From Kluyvera sp046569695 (GTDB lineage Bacteria > Pseudomonadota > Gammaproteobacteria > Enterobacterales > Enterobacteriaceae), in assembly GCF_046569695.1 (NCBI RefSeq), contig NZ_JBKHUI010000004.1:1-64000 (forward strand): a DNA stretch of 64,000 nucleotides. Direction: 5' to 3'. Position 1 is the first letter of the stretch, and every line of letters starts with the position of its first letter. Of this stretch, positions 26,771-35,714 are shown in pieces. Both the position numbers and the translations under genes were made by a program. The notes beneath the pieces are model-generated. The model saw nothing but the letters and a program-made list of their open reading frames with translations. It did no database searches and was not told the DNA's origin.

Positions 26771-28531
26771 ATGACGCAAACCTATATTCCCGGCAAAGAT
26801 GCCGCACTGGAAGATTCCATCGCTCGCTTCCAGCAAAAGCTGCTCGACCTGGGCTTCGATATTGAAGAAGCCTCCTGGCTGAACCCGGTTCCTAACGTCT
26901 GGTCGGTGCATATTCGTGATAAGGCATGCTCTCTGTGCTTTACCAACGGTAAAGGCGCAACTAAAAAAGCCGCGCTGGCCTCCGCGCTGGGCGAGTATTT
27001 TGAACGTCTATCCACCAACTACTTCTTCGCCGACTTCTGGCTGGGTGACAAAATCGCTAACGACCCGTTCGTTCACTATCCGAACGAAAAATGGTTCCCG
27101 TTAACCGACGACGACGAAGTGCCAGAAGGCCTGCTCGATGCTCGCCTGCGTGCGTTCTACGATCCTGACGATCAGTTGACCGCCAGCATGCTGGTCGACC
27201 TGCAGTCCGGCAACGACGATCGCGGCGTATGCGGCCTGCCGTTTACCCGTCAGTCCGACGGTGAAACCATCTATATTCCAATGAACATCGTGGCTAACCT
27301 GTACGTTTCTAACGGCATGTCGGCGGGTAATACCCGTAATGAAGCCCGCGTCCAGGGGCTGTCGGAAGTCTTCGAACGCTACGTGAAAAACCGTATCATC
27401 GCAGAAAGCATCAGCCTGCCGGAAATTCCGGCCGACGTGCTGGCACGCTACCCAGGCGTGGTTGAGTCCATCAAAACGCTGGAAGCGGAAGGTTTCCCAA
27501 TTTTCGCTTACGACGGTTCATTAGGCGGTAAATATCCGGTTATCTGCGTGGTGCTGTTCAACCCAGCCAACGGTACCTGCTTCGCCTCCTTCGGCGCGCA
27601 CCCTGATTTCGGCGTAGCGCTGGAGCGTACGGTTACCGAACTGCTGCAGGGCCGCGGCCTGAAAGATCTCGATGTGTTCACCCCACCGACCTTCGACGAC
27701 GAAGAAGTGGCAGAACACACTAACCTTGAAACCCACTTCATCGACTCCAGCGGTCTGATCTCCTGGGACATGTTCAAACAGGACGCCGACTATCCGTTTG
27801 CCGACTGGAACTTCTCAGGCACCACCGAAGAAGAGTTCGCCACGCTGATGGCTATCTTCAAAGAAGAAGATAAAGAAGTATACATCGCCGACTACGAGCA
27901 TCTGAGCGTTTACGCTTGCCGTATCATCGTACCGGGCATGTCCGATATCTATCCGGCAGAAGATCTGTGGCTCGCCAACAATAATATGGGCAGCCACCTG
28001 CGCGACACCATTCTCTCCCTGCCGGGCAGCGAATGGGAAAAAGAAGAGTACCTGAATCTTATCGAACAGATGGATGATGAAGGCCTGGATGATTTCACCC
28101 GCGTACGCGAGCTGCTGGGCCTGGCCACCGGTCCAAATAACGGCTGGTCGACCCTGCGCGTTGGTGAACTAAAAGCCATGCTGGCACTGGCGGGCGGCGA
28201 CCTCGAGCAGGCGCTGATCTGGACCGAGTGGACCATGGAGTTCAATGCTTCTGTGTTCAGCGCAGAGCGTGCTAACTACTACCGTTGTCTGCAAACGCTG
28301 CTACTGCTGTCTCAGGAAGAAGAACGTGAACCTCTGCAGTACCTGAACGCTTTCGTCCGCATGTACGGTGCCGATGCCGTAGAAGCGGCCAGCGCAGCAC
28401 TGAGCGGTGAAGAGGCCTTCTATGGCCTGCAGCCTGCTGATGGCTCCCTGGAAGCCTTCCCTGCGCATCAGTCGCTTCTGCAGGCCTACGAGAAGCTGCA
28501 GCGCGCGAAAGCGGCTTTCTGGGCTAAGTAG
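26771..28531 (+). CDS. ycaO: YcaO, ribosomal protein S12 methylthiotransferase accessory factor
   Basis: Founding member of the YcaO family of ATP-dependent enzymes. In E. coli it assists RimO in beta-methylthiolation of ribosomal protein S12. Other family members make azoline rings in peptides, but no precursor peptide or partner is nearby. The ATG at 26771 gives 586 aa, the E. coli length. An N-terminal YcaO ATPase domain (about 60-410) is followed by a TPR-like C-terminal region. The in-frame upstream extension to 26600 lacks similarity and overlaps ycaP. It lies directly upstream of focA-pflB. Confidence 0.95.
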   Translation: MTQTYIPGKDAALEDSIARFQQKLLDLGFDIEEASWLNPVPNVWSVHIRDKACSLCFTNGKGATKKAALASALGEYFERLSTNYFFADFWLGDKIANDPFVHYPNEKWFPLTDDDEVPEGLLDARLRAFYDPDDQLTASMLVDLQSGNDDRGVCGLPFTRQSDGETIYIPMNIVANLYVSNGMSAGNTRNEARVQGLSEVFERYVKNRIIAESISLPEIPADVLARYPGVVESIKTLEAEGFPIFAYDGSLGGKYPVICVVLFNPANGTCFASFGAHPDFGVALERTVTELLQGRGLKDLDVFTPPTFDDEEVAEHTNLETHFIDSSGLISWDMFKQDADYPFADWNFSGTTEEEFATLMAIFKEEDKEVYIADYEHLSVYACRIIVPGMSDIYPAEDLWLANNNMGSHLRDTILSLPGSEWEKEEYLNLIEQMDDEGLDDFTRVRELLGLATGPNNGWSTLRVGELKAMLALAGGDLEQALIWTEWTMEFNASVFSAERANYYRCLQTLLLLSQEEEREPLQYLNAFVRMYGADAVEAASAALSGEEAFYGLQPADGSLEAFPAHQSLLQAYEKLQRAKAAFWAK

Positions 28532-28582
28532 GATCTTTCCCACAGAAAAAGTAGGTTTAACGTACAGTCTACGCTATATTAC

Positions 28583-28612
28583 GGGGCCAATTATTGGCCC
28601 CTATTTTTATTT
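28583..28612 (+). terminator. Terminator of ycaO
   Basis: The perfect stem GGGGCCAA/TTGGCCCC with a 3-base loop is followed by TATTTTTATTTT on the plus strand, 50 bp past the ycaO stop. Confidence 0.85.
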
Positions 28613-28860
28613 TCACGCTCTGCCTCATAGAACTGTGAAAATAAAGTTAAACATAAGTAAACACGATATTTAGTAGCTTACATTTATTGTGAATTTACAT
28701 AATGATTACTCCATTTTAATTAACTCATAAAATGAAGGGTAAAGAAAAAATTCAACTGAATTTGCAAATCTTAAAATTTATTTTTATTATTAGATTCAAT
28801 AAATTACCCTGAGTTCGTTGAAAAACCATTCGTTCTTCAGGCCTATAAGCCAGGCGAGAT

Positions 28861-28902
28861 ATGATCTATATCAAATTCTCATCTATAATGCTTTGTTAGT
28901 AT
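28861..28902 (+). promoter_or_regulatory. FNR box and focA promoter
   Basis: The sequence TGAT-CTAT-ATCA (28862-28873) matches the FNR consensus TTGAT-N4-ATCAA closely. A -10-like TAGTAT at 28897-28902 sits at the spacing expected for a class II site centred at -41.5. A TATAAT at 28884-28889 is also present but at non-class-II spacing. FNR activation of focA-pflB is established in E. coli. Confidence 0.75.
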
Positions 28903-28936
28903 CTCGTCGCCGATTAAATAAAAAGAGAGAGTTAGT

Positions 28937-29794
28937 GTGAAAGCTGACAACCCTTTTGATCTACTCCTTCCTGCTGCGATGGCCAAAGTTGCCGAAGAAG
29001 CAGGTGTCTATAAAGCAACCAAGCATCCGCTGAAAACCTTTTATCTGGCGATTACTGCGGGCGTCTTTATCTCGATTGCTTTTGTTTTTTACATTACCGC
29101 AACCACGGGTACCGCTGGTATGCCATTCGGCATCGCGAAACTCATTGGTGGTATTTGCTTCTCCCTGGGCTTAATTCTTTGCGTGATTTGTGGCGCAGAC
29201 CTCTTTACCTCTACCGTGCTGATCGTGGTGGCGAAAGCTAGCGGCCGCATAACCTGGGGTCAATTGGCGAAAAACTGGCTCAACGTCTATGTTGGTAACC
29301 TGATTGGCTGCTTGCTCTTTGTGCTGCTGATGTGGCTGTCCGGCGAGTACATGACGGCCAACGGCGGATGGGGGCTAAACGTCCTGCAAACCGCTGACCA
29401 CAAAATGCACCATACATTTATCGAAGCCGTCGCTCTCGGCATCCTGGCGAACCTGATGGTCTGTCTGGCGGTGTGGATGAGCTACTCTGGCCGCAGCCTG
29501 ATGGATAAAGCCATGATTATGGTTTTACCGGTTGCTATGTTCGTTGCCAGCGGTTTTGAGCACAGTATCGCAAACATGTTTATGATCCCGATGGGTATCG
29601 TAATACGCGATTTTGCTAGCCCGGAATTCTGGACCGCTATCGGTTCTACTCCGGAAAGTTTCTCTCACCTGACCGTGATGCACTTCATCACCGATAACCT
29701 GATTCCTGTCACCATCGGGAACATCATCGGCGGCGGTTTGTTGGTCGGGTTGACATACTGGGTCATTTACCTGCGTGGCGGTGACCGTCATTAA
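28937..29794 (+). CDS. focA: Formate channel FocA
   Basis: Pentameric inner-membrane channel of the FNT family that exports and re-imports formate. The start is GTG, as in E. coli, and the product is 285 aa. Six transmembrane helices are apparent. The family motif GADLFTSTV near residue 85 and the gating histidine in GFEHSIANM near residue 209 are present. It is the first gene of focA-pflB, 55 bp before pflB. Confidence 0.98.
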   Translation: MKADNPFDLLLPAAMAKVAEEAGVYKATKHPLKTFYLAITAGVFISIAFVFYITATTGTAGMPFGIAKLIGGICFSLGLILCVICGADLFTSTVLIVVAKASGRITWGQLAKNWLNVYVGNLIGCLLFVLLMWLSGEYMTANGGWGLNVLQTADHKMHHTFIEAVALGILANLMVCLAVWMSYSGRSLMDKAMIMVLPVAMFVASGFEHSIANMFMIPMGIVIRDFASPEFWTAIGSTPESFSHLTVMHFITDNLIPVTIGNIIGGGLLVGLTYWVIYLRGGDRH

Positions 29795-29849
29795 TTGACG
29801 ATTGCTCCAGGCAGTAAATAAAAAGTCCACTTAAGAAGGTAGGTGTTAC

Positions 29850-32132
29850 ATGTCCGAACTTAATGAAAAGTTAGCCGCAGCCTGGGAAGGTTTTACCAAA
29901 GGTGATTGGCAGAATGAAGTAAACTTACGTGACTTCATCCAGAAAAACTACACTCCATATGAGGGTGACGAGTCCTTCCTGGCTGGCGCTACTGAAGCGA
30001 CCACCAAGCTGTGGGACAGCGTTATGGAAGGCGTTAAACTGGAAAACCGCACCCATGCGCCAGTTGACTTTGACACCGCCGTAGCTTCAACCATCACTTC
30101 CCACGACGCTGGCTACATTAATAAGTCGCTGGAAAAAATCGTTGGTCTGCAGACTGAAGCCCCACTGAAACGTGCTCTTATCCCGTTCGGTGGCATCAAA
30201 ATGATCGAAGGTTCCTGCAAAGCGTATGATCGCGAACTGGATCCAATGATCAAAAAAATCTTCACCGAATACCGCAAAACCCATAACCAGGGCGTATTCG
30301 ATGTTTACACCAAAGACATTCTGAACTGCCGTAAATCTGGCGTTCTGACTGGTCTGCCAGATGCTTACGGCCGTGGTCGTATCATCGGTGACTACCGTCG
30401 CATCGCGGTGTACGGTATCGACTTCCTGATGAAAGACAAATACGCACAGTTCCTGTCTCTGCAGTCTGACCTGGAAAACGGCGTAAACCTGGAAGCGACT
30501 ATCCGTCTGCGTGAAGAAATCTCTGAACAGCACCGTGCGCTGGGTCAGATCAAAGAGATGGCTGCTAAATACGGCTACGACATCTCTGGTCCGGCTACCA
30601 ACGCTCAGGAAGCTATCCAGTGGACTTACTTCGGCTACCTGGCTGCGGTTAAATCTCAGAACGGCGCTGCAATGTCCTTCGGTCGTACTTCCAGCTTCCT
30701 GGATATCTACATCGAACGTGACCTGAAAGCAGGCAAAATCACTGAGCAAGACGCTCAGGAAATGATTGACCACCTGGTCATGAAACTGCGTATGGTTCGC
30801 TTCCTGCGTACCCCTGAGTATGATGAACTGTTCTCCGGTGACCCAATCTGGGCGACTGAATCTATCGCAGGTATGGGCGTTGATGGCCGTACTCTGGTTA
30901 CCAAAAACAGCTTCCGTTTCCTGAATACCCTGTACACCATGGGTCCTTCTCCAGAACCGAACATCACCGTTCTGTGGTCTGAGAAACTGCCACTGGCGTT
31001 CAAAAAATATGCCGCTAAAGTGTCCATCGACACCTCTTCTCTGCAGTACGAGAACGATGACCTGATGCGTCCTGACTTTAACAACGATGACTACGCTATC
31101 GCTTGCTGCGTAAGCCCAATGATCGTTGGTAAACAAATGCAGTTCTTCGGTGCACGTGCAAACCTGGCGAAAACCATGTTGTACGCCATCAACGGCGGCG
31201 TTGATGAAAAACTGAAAATGCAGGTTGGTCCTAAAACTGAGCCAATGAAAGGCGACGTTCTGAGCTACGACGAAGTTATGGATCGTATGGACCACTTCAT
31301 GGATTGGCTGGCTAAACAGTACGTCACCGCGCTGAACGTCATCCACTACATGCACGACAAGTACAGCTACGAAGCTTCTCTGATGGCGCTGCACGACCGT
31401 GACGTTATCCGCACCATGGCGTGTGGTATCGCTGGTCTGTCCGTTGCTGCTGACTCCCTGTCTGCAATCAAATATGCGAAAGTTAAACCGATTCGTGATG
31501 AAAACGGTCTGGCTGTTGACTTCGAAATCGAAGGCGAATACCCGCAGTTTGGTAACAACGACGCTCGCGTCGATGACATGGCGGTTGACCTGGTAGAACG
31601 TTTCATGAAGAAAATTCAGAAACTGACTACTTACCGTAACGCTATCCCGACTCAGTCTGTTCTGACCATCACCTCTAACGTGGTTTATGGTAAGAAAACT
31701 GGTAACACCCCAGACGGTCGTCGCGCTGGCGCGCCATTCGGCCCAGGTGCTAACCCAATGCACGGTCGTGACCAGAAAGGTGCTGTTGCCTCTCTGACCT
31801 CCGTTGCTAAACTGCCGTTTGCTTACGCTAAAGATGGTATCTCTTACACCTTCTCTATCGTTCCTAACGCTCTGGGTAAAGACGACGATGTTCGTAAAAC
31901 CAACCTTGCAGGTCTGATGGATGGTTACTTCCACCACGAAGCGTCTATCGAAGGCGGTCAGCACCTGAACGTTAACGTTATGAACCGCGAAATGCTGCTC
32001 GATGCGATGGAAAACCCTGAGAAATATCCTCAGCTGACTATCCGTGTATCTGGCTACGCAGTACGTTTTAACTCCCTGACTAAAGAACAGCAGCAGGACG
32101 TTATTACCCGTACTTTCACTCAATCTATCTAA
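29850..32132 (+). CDS. pflB: Formate acetyltransferase (pyruvate formate-lyase)
   Basis: Glycyl-radical enzyme that splits pyruvate with CoA into acetyl-CoA and formate in anaerobic growth. The 760 aa equal E. coli PflB. The adjacent catalytic cysteines are visible in AIACCVSPM near residue 419, and the radical glycine in RVSGYAVRFN near residue 735. Codon use is extremely biased, as for a very abundant protein, which also leaves a long stop-free antisense frame. It is activated by PflA, encoded downstream. Confidence 0.99.
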   Translation: MSELNEKLAAAWEGFTKGDWQNEVNLRDFIQKNYTPYEGDESFLAGATEATTKLWDSVMEGVKLENRTHAPVDFDTAVASTITSHDAGYINKSLEKIVGLQTEAPLKRALIPFGGIKMIEGSCKAYDRELDPMIKKIFTEYRKTHNQGVFDVYTKDILNCRKSGVLTGLPDAYGRGRIIGDYRRIAVYGIDFLMKDKYAQFLSLQSDLENGVNLEATIRLREEISEQHRALGQIKEMAAKYGYDISGPATNAQEAIQWTYFGYLAAVKSQNGAAMSFGRTSSFLDIYIERDLKAGKITEQDAQEMIDHLVMKLRMVRFLRTPEYDELFSGDPIWATESIAGMGVDGRTLVTKNSFRFLNTLYTMGPSPEPNITVLWSEKLPLAFKKYAAKVSIDTSSLQYENDDLMRPDFNNDDYAIACCVSPMIVGKQMQFFGARANLAKTMLYAINGGVDEKLKMQVGPKTEPMKGDVLSYDEVMDRMDHFMDWLAKQYVTALNVIHYMHDKYSYEASLMALHDRDVIRTMACGIAGLSVAADSLSAIKYAKVKPIRDENGLAVDFEIEGEYPQFGNNDARVDDMAVDLVERFMKKIQKLTTYRNAIPTQSVLTITSNVVYGKKTGNTPDGRRAGAPFGPGANPMHGRDQKGAVASLTSVAKLPFAYAKDGISYTFSIVPNALGKDDDVRKTNLAGLMDGYFHHEASIEGGQHLNVNVMNREMLLDAMENPEKYPQLTIRVSGYAVRFNSLTKEQQQDVITRTFTQSI

Positions 32133-32173
32133 TAGATTTGACTGAAATCGCGATTAAAAACGCGTAAAATGAA

Positions 32174-32197
32174 GGCTCCACCTCGGTGGGGCCTTTC
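32174..32197 (+). terminator. Terminator of focA-pflB
   Basis: The stem GGCTCCAC/GTGGGGCC (one G-T pair) with a CTCG loop and a short T-rich tail lies 40 bp after the pflB stop, before the pflA promoter region. Confidence 0.8.
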
Positions 32198-32337
32198 TTA
32201 TAATCAACACTCGCTGAGTGGATTTTGCTTGCTGACTTCTATACTGAAGTTAACAAGCAAAATAAACTCGACGCGGCTTTATAACCGTGCTCGCAAACCT
32301 GGCTGTAAAGCCGGGAAGAACTGGAGATAACACCGCA

Positions 32338-33078
32338 ATGTCTGTAATTGGTCGTATTCACTCCTTTGAGTCCTGTGGCACCGTTGATGGCCCAGGCATC
32401 CGTTTTATTACCTTCTTCCAGGGCTGCCTGATGCGCTGCCTGTATTGCCACAACCGTGATACCTGGGACACCCACGGCGGTAAAGAGATCACCGTTGAAG
32501 AGTTGATGAAAGAAGTGGTGACCTACCGCCACTTTATGAATGCATCCGGCGGCGGCGTGACCGCGTCCGGCGGTGAAGCTATTCTGCAGGCCGAGTTTGT
32601 GCGCGACTGGTTCCGCGCTTGTCACAAAGAAGGTATTCATACCTGTCTCGATACCAACGGTTTCGTCCGTCGTTACGATCCGGTGATTGATGAGCTGCTG
32701 GAGGTTACCGACCTCGTCATGCTCGATCTTAAACAGATGAACGACGACATTCACCAGAACCTGGTCGGCGTCTCCAACCATCGTACACTGGAGTTTGCCC
32801 AGTATCTGTCGAAGAAAAACATTAACGTTTGGATCCGCTACGTCGTGGTACCTGGCTGGTCAGACGATGACGACTCAGCACATCGACTCGGCGAGTTTAC
32901 CCGCGATATGGGCAACGTTGAGAAAATCGAGCTACTGCCTTATCACGAGTTGGGTAAACACAAGTGGGTGGCGATGGGCGAAGAGTACAAGCTGGACGGC
33001 GTGCACCCGCCGAAGAAAGAGACCATGGAACGCGTGAAAGGCATCCTCGAGCAGTATGGTCACAAGGTGATGTACTAA
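32338..33078 (+). CDS. pflA: Pyruvate formate-lyase 1-activating enzyme
   Basis: Radical SAM enzyme that installs the glycyl radical on PflB. The ATG at 32338 gives 246 aa (MSVIGRIHSF...), the E. coli length. The [4Fe-4S] motif CLMRCLYC sits near residues 29-36 and the SAM-binding GGEA follows in TASGGEAIL. A 17-codon in-frame extension upstream is not conserved. It is separated from pflB by 205 bp containing a terminator, so it probably has its own promoter. Confidence 0.97.
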   Translation: MSVIGRIHSFESCGTVDGPGIRFITFFQGCLMRCLYCHNRDTWDTHGGKEITVEELMKEVVTYRHFMNASGGGVTASGGEAILQAEFVRDWFRACHKEGIHTCLDTNGFVRRYDPVIDELLEVTDLVMLDLKQMNDDIHQNLVGVSNHRTLEFAQYLSKKNINVWIRYVVVPGWSDDDDSAHRLGEFTRDMGNVEKIELLPYHELGKHKWVAMGEEYKLDGVHPPKKETMERVKGILEQYGHKVMY

Positions 33079-33091
33079 CTCCCCTGCTCGC

Positions 33092-33166
33092 CCCGGCGTT
33101 GCTTACGCTCGGCCGGGCTACAGATTTGTCAGATGTAAGGCCCGGCCGAGCGCAAGCGACGCCGGG
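33092..33166. repeat. Paired inverted REP palindromes (BIME-like) after pflA
   Basis: Two 26-bp arms in inverted orientation (33092-33117 and 33141-33166) share 24 of 26 bases when one is reverse-complemented. They are separated by 23 bp. Both have CCCGG...CCGGG ends and a GTCGCTTGCGCTCG-like core. The right arm is followed by TTCTTTTT, so the structure may also terminate pflA. It sits between convergent pflA and the regulator gene. Confidence 0.8.
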
Positions 33167-33176
33167 TTCTTTTTGG

Positions 33177-34025
33177 TTATGACATAAAATATTCCGACAG
33201 CTTGTTCGTCACACTCTCAATCGAGAAAATGCGCTTCTGGTGCGCCTTCCGGCACTGGCTATAGCGTTCGTCCTGTCCTTCCAGCTCGCTTAACAGGCGA
33301 TCCGCCACCATCATGGCTCCGGCGATCTCTGCAAACCCTGATTCCCCCTCTCCCTGTAACGCAACGGCCGCCTGCAAATTCCAGTCAGACAGTCGGTTCA
33401 ACGGTGCAAATGCTCCTCGGGTTAGCGATAAGATTTTGATTCCCTGCTTCTTCGCCAACGCCAGTACCTGAATCATATCAGCGGAGGTCTGTTCAGTATG
33501 AATAACGATAATCCCCGTCTTGTCGCCATCCGCAAGCGGTGAAATGACCGAGGGATATGAGCGGTCGATAAAGTTAGCAATTTTCCCCATTTGCGCCAGA
33601 TTCATCTGCAAAAACTGAGCTACCGGTACTGCGGTACCCACCGCGTAAATAGCGATATTGCTAAGCTGATTCAGCCATATGGCTACCGAATGTAGCTCGA
33701 TGCTATCAACGATCGCATTACTGTCACGGATGCTGGCGATAACCGCAGAGGTCTCTTCACCCATATCATCACCCGAACGCGCAGCTCCCTGCTCTAACGC
33801 CAGCGCGGTTCTGAAGTCTGAAAACCCCTTAAACCCAAACGCTCGACAAAAACGCGTAATGCTGCCTTCACTGGTATCAATTGAATCTGCCAGCTCGGAA
33901 ATCGTGTGTCTCATCACGAAATCAGGATTCTCTGTGATAAAACGCCCAACTTTTTCAAGGATAGGGCTTAATCCAGACGCCTCATTTCTTATGTTTATCA
34001 ATAAATTACAATCTATCTGGCTCAT
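33177..34025 (-). CDS. RpiR/MurR-family transcriptional regulator of the adjacent PTS operon
   Basis: A 282-aa regulator with an N-terminal HTH_6 domain (about 1-77; ISELADSIDTSEGSITRFCRAFGF is split here only by reading) and a C-terminal SIS sugar-isomerase domain (about 110-270) that would bind a phosphosugar. It is divergent from the PTS IIB gene across 121 bp. The ATG at 34023-34025 follows AAGGCG; an in-frame start 12 codons upstream is possible. By position it most likely controls the PTS/transketolase operon and itself. No equivalent is found at this site in E. coli K-12. Confidence 0.85.
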   Translation of the reverse strand: MSQIDCNLLINIRNEASGLSPILEKVGRFITENPDFVMRHTISELADSIDTSEGSITRFCRAFGFKGFSDFRTALALEQGAARSGDDMGEETSAVIASIRDSNAIVDSIELHSVAIWLNQLSNIAIYAVGTAVPVAQFLQMNLAQMGKIANFIDRSYPSVISPLADGDKTGIIVIHTEQTSADMIQVLALAKKQGIKILSLTRGAFAPLNRLSDWNLQAAVALQGEGESGFAEIAGAMMVADRLLSELEGQDERYSQCRKAHQKRIFSIESVTNKLSEYFMS

Positions 34026-34146
34026 TTTTCGCCTTTTTGCACAAAATGCAAATTCAGTCACATTCTTCGGTTTGCTTTGTGATAATAATTTTTATCGAAG
34101 TAATGATAATAAAAAATAATTATTTTCACAAATAGGAGAACGTCTC
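34026..34146. promoter_or_regulatory. Divergent promoter region of the regulator and PTS operon
   Basis: This AT-rich 121-bp spacer holds two inverted repeats. One is TTTGCA-N5-TGCAAA at 34036-34052, next to the regulator's ribosome site. The other is TGATAATAA...TTATTTTCA at 34104-34128 (8 of 9 arm bases paired), upstream of the IIB ribosome site AGGAG. They are candidate operators for the RpiR-type protein. Confidence 0.5.
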
Positions 34147-34422
34147 ATGAAAGGTCTTATCGTCTGTCGTACCGGTATGGGTAGCTCATTGATGCTTAAA
34201 ATCAAAGCCCAAAAAATCATTGATAAACATGGTTGGGACATCGATCTTGAGCACGATGTCTTGTCCGGGCTTGCCACCTGGCAAGGTATTGATTTTGTTA
34301 TCACCATGCGCGACCTCACCGATGAAATTGAAGCGGCCGGGTTCAGGGCAATCGGCATCACCGATTTGATGAACAGCGAAGAAATGGAATCTGCGCTCAC
34401 CAGCGTCGTTCAAAACAACTAA
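34147..34422 (+). CDS. PTS ascorbate-type (UlaB/SgaB-like) IIB component
   Basis: A 91-aa cytosolic PTS IIB protein. The phospho-acceptor cysteine is Cys7 in the N-terminal loop VCRTGMGSS, the pattern of lactose/ascorbate-type IIB domains. It accepts phosphate from the IIA protein and passes it to the sugar during transport through IIC. It is the first gene of the operon, 15 bp before the IIC gene. The match to the ascorbate group is by the IIC partner; the substrate is not known. Confidence 0.88.
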   Translation: MKGLIVCRTGMGSSLMLKIKAQKIIDKHGWDIDLEHDVLSGLATWQGIDFVITMRDLTDEIEAAGFRAIGITDLMNSEEMESALTSVVQNN

Positions 34423-34437
34423 CCTCTCGGGGGAAAT

Positions 34438-35703
34438 ATGGATCTCCTAAAGTTCATTGTATTCGACATTCTGGGCGTAACCCCACTTTTAGTTGGCTTT
34501 ATTGCACTCATCGGGCTACTGATCCAGCGTAAACCGATTGAAAAGGTACTCTCTGGTACCTTTAAAACTATCGTCGGCTTCCTGGTCTTTGCCGGTGGCG
34601 CCGGGTTGGCCGTATCATCGCTGGGCAATTTTCAAACCTTGTTCAGCGACGGTTTCGGTCTCAAAGGCGTAATGCCGCTAGCCGAAGCATTAACCGGCCT
34701 GGCGCAAACCAAATTTGCGATGTGCGTTTCGCTAATTATGGTTCTTGGCTTCGGCTGGAATCTATTCTTTGCCCGTTTTACACCGTTTAAGTACATTTTC
34801 CTGACCGGGCAACACAACCTGTATCTTTCCGCGCTGCTCACCGTCACGCTTAAAGCGCTGGGCTATGGCGATCTCACGACAATCGCCGTCGGATCCATTT
34901 TACTCGGCATGGCGGCCTGCTTGTATCCGGCTATCGCCCAACCGTGGATGCGCAAGATAACCGGTAATGACGAAATCGCCATGGGGCATTACGTCACTCT
35001 GGCTTATGCAGCGTCCGGATGGATTGGCTCGAAGGTGGGAGATCCGAGACAATCCACGGAAAAGCTCAACCTCCCAGGCTGGCTGGGAATCTTCAAAGAC
35101 TATATCGTCTCGGTCTCGATTTCTGTCAGTATCTTCTACTACATTGCAGCCCTGGCCGCCGGGAAAACCGCAGTTACCGCCGCCGCAGGCGGCATGCACT
35201 GGCTGGTTTATCCACTGTATCAATCACTGACCTTCACCGCATCGCTATACATAATCATTACCGGCGTTCGACTTCTGCTGTCGGAGATCGTACCGGCATT
35301 CCTTGGTATCTCAGAAAAATTTATCCCTAATGCTAAACCGGCTCTCGACTGTCCGGTGGTCTTCCCCTACGCACCTACGGCCACAGTGCTGGGATTTATC
35401 TCCTCGTTCGTCGGCGGCCTGGTCGTTATGGGCTTCCTCGCCCTCCTCGGCCAAACGGTGATTATTCCCGTCGCTATCCCTTACTTCTTCATCGGCGCCA
35501 CAGCGGCAGTATTTGGCAATGCTTCCGGCGGCTGGAAAGGGGCCATTGCTGGCAGTTTTATCACCGGGATCCTGATAGGGATTGGCCCTGCGCTTATCTA
35601 TCCAATCATGGAGTCCGTAGGGCTATCGGGGACCAGCTTCCCTGAAACCGACTTTGTCGCCTTGGGTCTGGTTGTCTACTACATCGGCAAAATGCTGCCA
35701 TAA
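34438..35703 (+). CDS. PTS ascorbate-type (UlaA/SgaT-like) IIC permease
   Basis: A 421-aa polytopic membrane permease of the UlaA/SgaT family, with about ten to eleven hydrophobic helices. Family features include GVTPLLVGFIALIGLL near the N-terminus and a glycine-rich VFGNASGGWKGAI segment near residue 360. It is somewhat shorter than E. coli UlaA. It would transport and hand over a sugar for phosphorylation by IIB. Ascorbate use is not implied: no lactonase, decarboxylase or epimerase of the ula pathway is present. Confidence 0.88.
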   Translation: MDLLKFIVFDILGVTPLLVGFIALIGLLIQRKPIEKVLSGTFKTIVGFLVFAGGAGLAVSSLGNFQTLFSDGFGLKGVMPLAEALTGLAQTKFAMCVSLIMVLGFGWNLFFARFTPFKYIFLTGQHNLYLSALLTVTLKALGYGDLTTIAVGSILLGMAACLYPAIAQPWMRKITGNDEIAMGHYVTLAYAASGWIGSKVGDPRQSTEKLNLPGWLGIFKDYIVSVSISVSIFYYIAALAAGKTAVTAAAGGMHWLVYPLYQSLTFTASLYIIITGVRLLLSEIVPAFLGISEKFIPNAKPALDCPVVFPYAPTATVLGFISSFVGGLVVMGFLALLGQTVIIPVAIPYFFIGATAAVFGNASGGWKGAIAGSFITGILIGIGPALIYPIMESVGLSGTSFPETDFVALGLVVYYIGKMLP

Positions 35704-35714
35704 AAGGAAAATCT

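Larger units (their letters stand above)
28532..28936 (+). promoter_or_regulatory. ycaO-focA intergenic control region
   Basis: A 405-bp gap with no credible gene. It contains the ycaO terminator (28583-28612), an AT-rich stretch (about 28630-28800) and the FNR-dependent focA promoter near the right end. In E. coli the equivalent region binds FNR, ArcA and IHF and drives the focA-pfl operon; IHF sites were not resolved here. Confidence 0.75.

Noticed and set aside
30087..32123. A 678-codon open frame antisense to pflB
   Set aside because: It is in perfect antisense to a highly expressed gene with strong RNY codon bias, which naturally avoids stops on the opposite strand. Its composition is unlike a real protein and there is no ribosome site.
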